A stretch of 64,000 nucleotides of DNA, from the NCBI GenBank assembly GCA_028532985.1, contig JANCIK010000006.1, forward strand, positions 620,001 through 684,000, given 5' to 3'. The notes under the pieces were generated by a model. It saw nothing but the letters and a program-made list of their open reading frames with translations, was not told where the DNA came from and did not search any database. Shown here one piece after another: positions 34,909 to 44,626 of this stretch (position 1 is its first letter; the number at the start of each line of letters is the position of its first letter). This stretch comes from Stropharia rugosoannulata (lineage: Eukaryota > Basidiomycota > Agaricomycetes > Agaricales > Strophariaceae). Both the position numbers and the translations under genes were made by a program.

Positions 34909-37488
34909 CTATCGGTATCGAATATACCCATTTGCAATATTGGCATCCTCCATCATGCTCTTCTGCGACGCTGATGTGTCATCCTCCATCCCCTCGTTCC
35001 CAGACGAGCTGTTCGTCCGTGTATAATACATGGCGAGCAGCAGCGCCGTCCCCGACGTGTTCTCCCGCGTGCTAATTGGTGACACAGGCGTCAGCGGGGT
35101 GTCAGGCGCATTCCCCGTCCCGTGCACTGCAGTGCCGATCCCCAGCGCGCCCGCGCCCGTCCCGGACAGCCGCGTGCGCCAGCGCTCGTGGCACACACCG
35201 ACAAAGACCGAGTAGCCGTAGTATACCTCCCAGTCGCGCGGCTGCTCGCGGCGTACGCGGCCCGCGCCCAGGCGCGCGACGCACCGCCCGAATGGGAGGA
35301 CGAGGTCCGCGACGGCAGCGGTGACCGCCGCACCGGGCGTGAGGTGGTGTGGGAGGTGCGGATCGAAGTACGGCGAGCGCGTGTAGATGTCGCCGACGTA
35401 CGTCGCCATGAGACCGAAAAGCGCGAGTGGGGGTGTAGGCCTCAGCGCCGCGGTGAACGTCGACGAGGTCGTCGTGGTCGTCACCGCGCTGTTCGTGGTG
35501 GAGGTGGAATATTCGGAAAGGAAGTGGTGTTGTAGTTGGGACTTTATGAATTGGAGGGTGCGCAGCTGGCTCGCGCGATCTTGGCTCCTGCAGGCCGTCT
35601 CCACGAAGCGTCCGATGTGGAGCGGCGGTAGGATGCTGTCGATTACGTCTATTTCAAGCCCATTCGGCTCCAGACTCTCCGCTGCAGCCCTAAGAAGCAG
35701 TTGTTCGAGCAGGTTTGTGTACTGCTCGGAAATGTCTCATGACGAAGCGAGTTACATAAGTACGCCAGCCACAAAAAAGAACGTCACAAAACGACTCACC
35801 AAGGGGGACCGGGAGTCCCATTTCCGAGTAGGACGTCGCAAACCAATTATTAACCAGGTAGTGGCGGGTCGATTCGTGCGGATCGTGTCTCCAAATGTTA
35901 TCCTGTTTCGTGAAGTAGTAGTTTATTAGGCGTATGTATAGCTCGTGTATGCGGACAGCCGCTTCTGGGGACCGCGAGTCCCAGTGAAAGATATGGGATA
36001 TCCCTATCGATATCTCGTCCTGCGTGACTTGTTGCGCGAGTGCGTCATTGGGGTGGTAGTTGGAAAATAAAATAGGAAGTTTCCGGCGCGGCTGAGAAGT
36101 CATCCACATTACACTGTGAATATACTGGCACCACCCCTCGTGCGCCTTGAATATGTCCTGCTTGATAGTAGTCAGCTCGTGGATGCCGTGGTAGCAGGCA
36201 TCCTGGACATGGGGCTGGTGCTTGCTCTCCGCATTCGCAAACTTCAGGCCTGAGATCCAGTCATATACAGGCGGGGCCTCGCTGCTCCATTTGAAGGGGA
36301 GAAATTTGAAAGTGGAAAGGGTTTCCTGGGCGTTCGTAGGTGCCTCTGCGAGCCACTTGAGCTTATACTGCTCCTCGCAGCACCGTTCTCTGTAGTACAG
36401 CGCGATCTGGTCGGCAGGTAGTGAGTCCTGATAGCCAAAGGATGACAGCTTGACGCTCCAGAATCCAATAAGCGACCTAGTGTCGGCAAGGCCATTCCTT
36501 CGAAGGCGACCAGCGAGGAAGGCGAAGACGCGGCAAATAAGCAATAACATTGGCGTGAAAATGATAGTGAACGCTGACGACTGCGGAGACCGGTACGGAC
36601 ACTGCGGAGGTATTCGCTTGCGGAGACGGAAGAAGATGATGGGTGGGAGGATCCACTGGTAGGAAGGGATTATGGTGGTCCATATTATGAAAAGGATAGG
36701 AAGCCCCACGAACGTTATGATAGGAGCAAAGACTCTTGGGGGTGCGATTAGCACCAAGAAGTCGATTAGCCCCACCAAAAATAGAACCAACGAGACTTGC
36801 AGAAGCATGGGCAAGGCGGAAAATGTTTGGGGGACATACCACTCTTGGAGCCCTTCTCGTCGCATGTTGAAAATTGCAAATTTGTCGCGGGGGGAACTCT
36901 GTACCGGGTACCGTTGGTGTTCTCGAAGCCACTGTAAAGCTACCGTACCCACGAGAACTACTGTTAGACTGAGGACAAGACTGATGAACCACAGTGCATT
37001 GACCCTCTCCATTGCGGGCGATGGTGTCGACGCCTTTGAAATTAAATATTGCGAGGGGACGGCGACTGTTGATGATGTGAAGTTAGACCCGCTGACCGAG
37101 GTCGCGATCTGCGTCAACAAGTCTATGACCGTCTGACTGGGATCTGGTTGCAGACCCTTGTACGAGTCAACTACAAAAGCTGTAACGACTGCCGAGAACA
37201 GACCAGCCTTTGATCTCAGAGATTAAGGACCGTTTAGGAAGAAGGCTGAGATGGCTCACGAAGATTAGCAGGTTCTCCACCTCGTCCTTCCACGCATCAC
37301 ATTGCTGTTTATCTCTCTCCAACAGCGGCCGTAGCAGCTTGTCCCATAGATCATCGTCGTCCTTGGGCACAGGATATTTGAGTGGATCGCCACAGCTCCA
37401 TAGAGGGGTGGTCTGCATAGCTCTCATCAGTGTCGGGCTGTGCATGTACTAAATAGCGTACCTCTGTTTCCGTTTTCGACTCGGACAT
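34909..37488 (-). CDS. DUF6535-type multi-pass membrane protein
   Basis: Minus-strand exons 37462-37488, 37260-37412, 35800-37207 and 34909-35735 give 2415 nt, 804 residues, in frame. The opening DDDDLWDKLLRPLLERDK leads through KDEVENLLIFAGLFSAVVTA into VVDSYKGLQPDPS, the signature start of the basidiomycete DUF6535 family. Hydrophobic spans follow (FISLVLSLTVVLVGTVALQW, LQVSLVLFLVGLIDFLVLI, FVGLPILFIIWTTIIPSY, FTPMLLLICRVFAFLAG). The long C-terminal region is soluble and repeat-free, ending in a Ser/Thr/Gly tail. The last join needs the acceptor at 35736, giving ...PVPL-DISEQYTNLLEQ. An in-frame ATG at 37557 would add 23 residues. Molecular function of the family is not known. Confidence 0.85.
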
Positions 37489-38327
37489 TTGTCTTGCAGT
37501 TGATGATCCGCAACGGAAAGAGGGCGGCCAAGAGAACTCAAAGAAACGCAGAGCCAAGGCTTGTGGGTCTGCAGGCGCACGCTGACCTGGTATCGATAAG
37601 CGCCTATGCGCGAGTAGAGGTGGTATGTGAGTAAGTAGCAGAAAAGTGCAGCATATTCTAAACCAGCAGCTAGATCGAAAGCTGGGACCCGGACTATGAC
37701 TAATCCCGACAAACTCCGGCAGAAGATGGAGGGAGAGAAACGAGCTGGATAGTAGGGTGGAAGACAGGGATGATTACCTTGAATGACGTTAATTTAGACC
37801 GCCCTGCTCTGCAGACTGTAATTCGACACGAATTCTTGCGGGGAGATCGGTTTACTTGTAGCCTCGCCAAAAAGATAGACTGGCAGAATTTAATATAATC
37901 ATAAGAAGAGCCCGGAGCCACCATCCAGAGAGCCAGAGCAGCGTATCAAGGCCCTCCTTCGGCCGGTCTGACATAGTCCCAGACACATGCCAAACGAGAG
38001 ATTTCGTGCAAAAAACATAGATAAGTAGAGATGCCGACTTCCATTCGCGCAGACATATCTCAGAATCACAGAAACGCCGCGCAAAGTCCGCACCAGCGCG
38101 AGTCGACAGTCACCTAGAATGTTGCTAGTCGCAGACGTGGAGTTGTAACAAATGTGACCAAAGCCGAAAAAGAAGTAACATCGCTTCCTTTTTCTCACGC
38201 TGCCTACGCGCTGCTACTGAACGCGAACGAGCGCGACGCACGCGCACTCGCCGCATATTCTTGGAATTGGTCTACACATTGCGATTATTGTAAAACATAC
38301 ATAAATATATTTCTTTCATTGCGACCC
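37489..38327. other. Spacer upstream of the DUF6535 gene
   Basis: Promoter side of the DUF6535 gene. Open frames are short and on both strands; nothing recognised. Confidence 0.45.
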
Positions 38328-38636
38328 CTACTCATTGCTGCATTTCCTTTGCTCTGTGACCGTGACAATACACTTACCATATAACGTAATAACTTCCCCT
38401 TTCAGCAAAGTGCGCTGTTCTGACACTCTCACATACGCCATCACCTCACCGTCAACGTTCACCACTGACAAGCTGTCCCCGGCGCTTTTAATGTCTCCGA
38501 CAACAAAAACAGTCTGCCTAACAGCCTTTGAGGCTACCAAACACATATGCTTCACCCTCCCGACGCTGCAAGGCCTCAAGGTCGCATTTACTCGCTTCCA
38601 CCGCGAGGTCGGTGCGTGCTCGTTTTCCTGCACCAC
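38328..38636 (-). CDS. Possible small OB-fold protein, RPA3-like (uncertain)
   Basis: A 102-codon open frame. After RWKRVNATLR it reads QTVFVVGDIKSAGDSLSVVN, then VDGEVMAYVRV ... GEVITLYG, which resembles the strand pattern of the small RPA subunit (RPA3/Rpa14: RVN..., then strands ending in a GxV turn). A consensus donor (GTAAGTGT) follows LYG, so a further exon could exist, but I could not find the usual C-terminal helix downstream. Its ATG lies only 38 bp from the ATG of the divergent 122-residue membrane protein gene, so 5' UTRs would have to overlap. Could equally be a chance open frame. Confidence 0.3.
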   Translation of the reverse strand: MVQENEHAPTSRWKRVNATLRPCSVGRVKHMCLVASKAVRQTVFVVGDIKSAGDSLSVVNVDGEVMAYVRVSEQRTLLKGEVITLYGKCIVTVTEQRKCSNE

Positions 38637-38674
38637 TAGTAGCTTTGGAGAGGCTTGCTAAGATATCTGCAGTC

Positions 38675-39119
38675 ATGCAGCACCCCTACATATTCGCTGC
38701 TGTCCTCCTCCTATGGTCGTTCTATCCGCAGTTCCCGTTCCACGTGTTGTACTTTGTCCTCTACGTCGTGCCGCGCAGCATATGGCTCGGGCTGTTAACT
38801 TGTCTGGGATTCGAGCGTGGAGGGGTGCGGCCAGGTGAGCATTACCGTACATGCCGTCTGGGAACAGATCTAGTTATCTCAATGCATGTCGAACCTCCAT
38901 TTCCTTCCAGACTCAATAGCTTCACGGTATCAGGCACGTCACTACAGGGAGGCCACGCCTAGCCATAGTTTTTTTGCGAGGGCACAGTCGTATGGAGCAG
39001 TCGAGTCACAGGTTCCTCCACCACAACGCACGCACCCAATTGTCAATTTATTTTGGCGCTTCCTTGCCCTTCTGTGCTTATACGCGTCTCTGGTCGTGCT
39101 GCTGAAGTACGGAGATTAA
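38675..39119 (+). CDS. Small membrane protein with ISG12/Ifi-6-16-like motif
   Basis: Exons 38675-38834 and 38911-39119 give 122 residues. Two hydrophobic stretches open the protein (YIFAAVLLLWSFYPQFPFHV, LYFVLYVVPRSIWLGLLTCL). They are followed by GVRPDSIASRYQARHYREAT and SFFARAQSYGAV, and a C-terminal span (FWRFLALLCLYASLVVLL). The central pattern G-x-x-x-(G/D)S-x-A-x3-Q ... S-x-FA-x2-QS-x-GA matches the core of ISG12/Ifi-6-16 family proteins, which in animals are small hydrophobic mitochondrial or ER proteins. The similarity is by eye and the flanking spans differ, so the family call is tentative; that the gene is real is supported by the clean splice and coding pattern. Confidence 0.65.
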
Positions 39120-41109
39120 TTAGGTTTGATGGGACGATTGGAATTAGGTTAGTCTGCCCTTTTTAATCGTCTTACCCTGACACGGGTTGTAACATTGGGT
39201 ATAATTTGGGTATGGTGTACGTTGAGCCCTGGCCCCTCTATATCACACACATTGTACAATTTTAATAACTACTCGTGCATTAAATACAGTGCACTAGCGT
39301 TTTGTGGTACAATTTGTATTTAAGTCCGAATACCATTTAATTGAGACTGCCTGGACCATACTTCTGCGCCTGGAACACAAATAGCACGGAAATTAAATGC
39401 GGAGACCAATCCACCTCCCGCGAATGGAATTATGTTACTTCAGTCAGATCTGAGGACCTGTCACCAGTCAACACTCAAGAAGCACAGCGAGCAACTTCCC
39501 GAGGAACGATACGTCTTCGTGCTCTGAGCTTTTTATATACAGCAGTCACCCTGCAGTGCTGTTAAAGGGAACCGTACGACGCTGTTATGTTTTACTCCAT
39601 GCCACCGCCATCCACAGGGCGCGCAATAAAGCCTCTCAGAGAAATTTCCATAAGGGCGCAAGATACATAGGAGCCAACGGCCACCCTAACTTACTCGCCA
39701 CGCGAGGCGAAGAGCGCCATACCGGACCCTTCTCGCGCGAGTCAATCATATCTGCGGCACGCCCCGTCGCCAGGCACTCAGCGACGCTGGGGCGTGGGGT
39801 CGATTGCGGCCTGCCCCATTCTTTGGCCTTGTACGTGTTCGGCGCGCGACATGGTATATTCCACTGGGGCCCAACACAAGCTCTCCGCGGACAGAAAGAG
39901 ATGGAGCGAGGTGGCGGGCCCAGTCCCTTCGCCAGTCGAACATGCTCATCGCCGTATTCTGTGCATCTCATGACGAATTCCTTTCATTTCCGAGCGAGAA
40001 CAATCATCTGCTCAGAGCAGCGCCGTGGACCTTATCAGTCTCTGCAGCAGTGCTGGGGCCTCCCCGAGCTCTGCTGTTGCGATACACCCGGGAATCTGGC
40101 GAATATAAAATATGTTTAAATCAGAGGGCCTCGGGCGATTTTGCGGCAGCAAGTCTGGTTAGGTCGGCCTTCCAATTGCGCGCTTGAGCAGTTTTCCCCA
40201 GATTCCTAAAGGCGCTGGAGGCCAATTAATTCCGTTAAACAGTCGTTATGCACTATCTTCTGCACACAATATAAACGGTGATAGGTAAAATGGAAACAGG
40301 TGTGTGATATTTGTTTGTGGCATCGCTTGACTGTAGATGAAAGATATGCCCAACGTCTATCCTTGTAACATGTATCCTAGTAGAGCGGCGGACAAATAAA
40401 ATAGACACAACTTGGGGTTGATTGTAGTAGGCGTTAGGATTTCAAGGGAGGTCGCGAAACTCAGACTTGTGGGCCGCGGTGCACAGGCAAGAACCTAAGG
40501 AAATCCTTGAGAAGACGTCATAGATCCAGATATAGTTTGTAACGGGCTATTGAAAAGACGGAGTCAGCCGACCAGGCGGGCGGTGCAGCCTAAAAGAGAT
40601 AGTCTGAACGCGTAATAGCCTCGGTTTCGTCGCAACGCCAGGTTCATCAGCGAGCAGAGGAAAAGGCGTATCCCGGGCAAAAAAGCGAGCTTGTAAGGGC
40701 GAGGGCTAGCTAGCGCCGTGATACAGGCCGCGTTGGACCCGTATTGGCCTCGGAAGGAGCATGAAGAGACTAAACGTCGCCCCGGCGACGCGAGCGACAG
40801 AGAGAGTGTGTGAAAACAGGCGGCGAGCGGTGCGGCGGGCAGGCGTATACAGTGACAGCTTCATTTTCCACAAAGTAGGAATGGTTCAAGACTTTATCCC
40901 GATTTGAAGGCGGCCTCGAGGCGCGAAGCAGGGGGATAACGTAAGCTCATTAAAGTCGAAATGGGAACAAGGCCCAGCTCTCCCTGTCCAACAATCACGG
41001 CAAGTGACAGCTTTTTCAACGTCGATTCTTGCGCGAAAAGGGCTCTGGATGGCACCCTTAATGCATCCTTCTTGTCTTTACCCGCTATATTCCCCTCCTC
41101 CCTAGCACT
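39120..41109. other. 2-kb spacer without a recognised gene
   Basis: Contains overlapping open frames of ~190 codons (39556-40119, plus) and 111 codons (39636-39971, minus) in a GC-rich block, neither with recognised motifs nor a convincing splice context. The rest is AT-rich to 40400, then GC-rich upstream of the F-box-like gene. Confidence 0.4.
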
Positions 41110-42721
41110 ATGCCCTCCGTCCCCCACGAGATCCTGCTCCATGTCGCTCACTACATCCCCGCCCGCGACCTCTTCAACCTCATGAGCGTCAACAGCACCT
41201 TTTTCGAGCTCGCCATGACCTACCGCTACCGCCAGATGAGTTTCGCGTATCTGGATAACAGGATGATCAGAAGTCTCGTGCGTCTCAGGTATGTACCGTA
41301 CATCATCCTCATACCCCCCTGTGTGCCGACGGCGCTGCGCAGGGACCCCGCCGTCGCGAAACGCGTGCGCATTCTGCACGTCTACCCGGGATTCATCCAG
41401 GAGGCACTCGACAGGGAGAAGCACTGCCCAGAACCGGCTCTGCGTCGATCACTGCGCGACAAACTTGCCGATCTCGGCAGCTTCCTGCTGGAGCAGAAAC
41501 GCCTGGTCAAGCACCCGCGAATACGCCTGGTGCAGACCCTAAAACGCGCGGAGGACGTTGTGCAGGTTATGTTGGAGGTCTTGAGTGGCCTGCCCAACGT
41601 TACCGACTATTACGTGACATGGTGCGGACCACCGTCAGTCAGCGCTACAGCCGCGCCCTTCTTGTCGACGGTATTCCAGGCGAACCTGCAGAAGCTGTCA
41701 CTGGAGCTCACGCTGGAGAACGTCAAAAATCTACTCACCCCGGCGTTCCAAGTCCAGAATCTGAAGGAACTCCACCTGCTCATTCATTCCGAGAGCATCG
41801 CCTCGCCGCATGAGTGCGGAGACATAATGAGAATGCATCTAGCACCCGCCATCAGCCGTCTGCGGTCAACGCTGGAGGCACTCACAATTCAATCGTGGGC
41901 CCCCGCAGACTTCTCTCCTATGTTCCGCGCGATCACTACCCTCTCCAGGCTAGACCAGCTCGTCGTTGCTATTCCTGTCGAGCCAACGCACTTCGGCCAT
42001 CCAGCTGGCTTTGCAGATTTCCTAACAGCGCACCGACGAACGCTCCGCGTCCTTCGGCTACGTGCGTCGCAATTTGGCGGCCAGGGACTCACTCCGAATC
42101 TGGCTTCACTGGACTGCTGGATTAGGCAAGCTATTTGCGGCGTAAGCCTGCCCAATCTCCAGATCCTCGACACCAGTTCGAATTTGTTCCCAGTGGAAAC
42201 ATCACTTCGGTGCCTCAATCAGTTTTGTTCGACCGTTACGTCGCTATCGCTGACAGGATCTTATCGCACATATGACGATGTTGAAGCAATCGTTAATCTC
42301 ATTACGTCGAGCTCAAGAAAAAAACCACTCAACACGCTCCGCATTGGCCTCGACTCGCTTTCGCCACAAATCCTGCAGCTAATCTCCTCGAGGCTACCCC
42401 AGCTAGACCGGCTTGACTTAGTCGTCAAATATCTGCTGCCGCATCCGTATGACTCGCCTAAATTGCGCAAACCTCGTGGTGACCTTCAACGAACTGCCCA
42501 AATTGTGAGTGTGTCTCTTCTCCTGTCCTATCTGAGCGCATCATGACCAATACGATATCCAGGTTGATTTTTTGACTCAAATGGAGGAATGTACCTTTAC
42601 GAATTGGCAGCTGCGGCACCTGTCCGTGTTGGCCGAGTTCCTCCCAAACCGATCTCGTTATGAGGCGCTCCTTCAACGGGTCCTTTGGTCGTCGGTCCCT
42701 TCGCTTTTGACATATACCTAA
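41110..42721 (+). CDS. F-box-like/leucine-rich protein
   Basis: Exons 41110-41288, 41343-42504 and 42563-42721; 1500 nt, 499 residues. The start PSVPHEILLHVAHYIPARDL plus FNLMSVNSTFFELAMTYRYRQM is the F-box pattern (P-E-I/L ... I-x3-L-x-x-hydrophobic-S-V-N/C-x-F). The rest has irregular leucine-rich spacing (LQKLSLELTLENVKNLLTP, LKELHLLIHS, LQILDTSSN, VTSLSLTGS, LDRLDLVVKYLLP), typical of the large Agaricomycete families of F-box proteins that act as SCF substrate adaptors. The first intron is 54 nt and in frame. The third exon replaces a premature end and adds NWQLRHLSVLAEFLPN. Target unknown. Confidence 0.8.
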
Positions 42722-43312
42722 CTTGGGATATTGACAAGATGAATACCTTCATACGTCATGAAATGTGCCCTTGGGAATGTTGGTTCTGCCAAAACACGCT
42801 AGGGAACCTTCAAGCCTCAACTCTGCGCTGTCGCATGTTTCCATATATCGGCTTGCTGTCGCATACAGCTGCTGATGACATTGGGTCGTCCTTATGACAT
42901 CCCCTTACCGCATACCCATATCGACTGATATACCCGCATATGAATGAAACCTTGGTCTGGAACATGCTTTCAGTAATGTCATATTGTAATATAGCTTATA
43001 GAAATTTCATATCATAAAGCTTTTTAACACCGTCATACCTGTCTGTCTCTTTGCTGCAAACATGAGAACCTCCTACCAAGATAAGTATCATTGACGTCAA
43101 ATATAACCGCCTTAGTCGAGGGCGCTCCCAGTGCTTCATCGATAGATAAGATTAATGGCTCTGAAGCGTCCATTCGGGAACTGGAAGCCGACTGCTGCGC
43201 CAGTAGTGTATCATTCCAGAATTGGGTATGCCGGTTTATGCGACTGTATTAATAGACCGGGGAAAGCACAGAAATAGCATTCATTAAGCCCATTTGCAGT
43301 ATAATCAAAAGC
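42722..43312. other. Spacer, no gene recognised
   Basis: AT-rich 3' flank of the F-box-like gene; only short open frames. Confidence 0.45.
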
Positions 43313-43846
43313 TTACTCGTAATGAAATTTAAATTCCCGTACTAGGCGTCCGCTTGCCGGGGCGTGTTGGCCCCCCTGCACCGAATGTTTGAACTGTTCA
43401 GTCTGTTTAGCGGCCTTCGAACACTTCTTCCCTTTACCCTTCAGGAACGAAATAAGAGGCATGATGGGCTCCGACTTGGCTTTATGGGCGTCTCTGAGTG
43501 TATAATTAAGGCCCGTCTTAGACTTCTTCGCCGGTCTTTCAAGTTCTCTAGAGTCGCCCTCCGCGTCGCGCTCCCGCTTGCGCGTATGACCTTTTTTGCC
43601 GGAGGCCGTAGGTAGTCTCTGAGTCAGAACCGGAGGTTTATTCAAGCGGACTAAGTCGAGGCCCAGAACCGTCGTGGGATATATCTTAGATTCGTCAAAC
43701 CCGTCTATTGAAACAGTCGAGAGAAGCGAGTGTATGCGTACGAAATTTAATTTATCGGACTTACCATCGAGTGTGTACGGCCCAAGGGGCATGAGAAAAC
43801 CCTGAGCAACGCAGAACGTAATCCATGAGGCATGTCTGACCTAACG
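43313..43846 (-). CDS. Hypothetical Lys/Arg-rich protein, model uncertain
   Basis: Removing a consensus intron (GTAAGT donor just before 43764 on the minus strand, acceptor before an ACGGGTTT) gives MPLGPYTLD-DGFDESKIYP and then a basic tail (GHTRKRERDAEG, RPAKKSKTG, FLKGKGKKCSKAAK) ending near 43313. The basic stretches look like nuclear localisation signals. Upstream codons (HASWITFCVAQGF) preceded by a good acceptor (TGCTGCGTTAG) suggest the true 5' part lies further right but I could not find it. Function unknown; it may be a gene fragment. Confidence 0.35.
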
Positions 43847-43956
43847 CAGCAGCAGAGTTAGACCGATAAGATAGCGCCGGGAGGAGCGTCATCGGGGTAA
43901 CGGACAATCAAAGACTGTGAAAGCAGTCTAAAAACGACTTATAATCAATACACCAT

Positions 43957-44235
43957 ATGGCCAGCAAAAAGGCCGTTGATATTGGAGGCTTACTTGTTCA
44001 CCCATGGGTCATTCAAATTACTGCAAAAGAAGAAACGCGCGGTATGGGAATCGGTAGATATATGCCCTATGTGACCACCATTGGCGGCTGTTGGGTATCG
44101 ATGGATGGTGAGTTGAGCAAAGATACAAGTCTCCTAGAACCATGGCGCTCACTCACTCCAGAGTTTGCTGACCTCCACAGGAACCGATGGACTGAAGCAG
44201 GCTACATTACCGTGAGACCTGGTCATCGTGACTGA
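43957..44235 (+). CDS. Hypothetical 92-codon open frame
   Basis: Reads MASKKAVDIGGLLVHPWVIQ ... LTPEFADLHRNRWTEAGYIT and ends HRD. Composition is protein-like (Trp, Gly and charged residues evenly spread), but there is no recognised family, no splice-linked continuation and no neighbour that explains it. May be a fragment. Confidence 0.25.
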   Translation: MASKKAVDIGGLLVHPWVIQITAKEETRGMGIGRYMPYVTTIGGCWVSMDGELSKDTSLLEPWRSLTPEFADLHRNRWTEAGYITVRPGHRD

Positions 44236-44626
44236 ATAAGAAATCTTTACTTCGAATTTGCTTACCAGTTCCCGAGAACAAGTTAGTATCCATCACGTAC
44301 TAACTGAGGGCTGCAATGCGTAAATCTTATTGAATGGTATTCTGTGCACGAACGAGGTGCTGGTGGTTTAGGGAAAGAGTGTGACGGGCAAAAAGAAGTT
44401 CACACTCAGTACGCAATAATAGCACTTGCCATCATCAATTGCAGTGGGTTGGTCATTTCCTACCTCGACACTGTGAAATTTGCAACAGAAAGTAATGAAA
44501 AGGGACTTCTATTTAAGCCAGGAATATTCTAAGGATCCATATCACATTCCAGGTACTGAAGATACAAAGACCAACAAGTAATACGGAAAGAAAACAACAG
44601 TCCAGATTTCTAAAATATATGCATCA

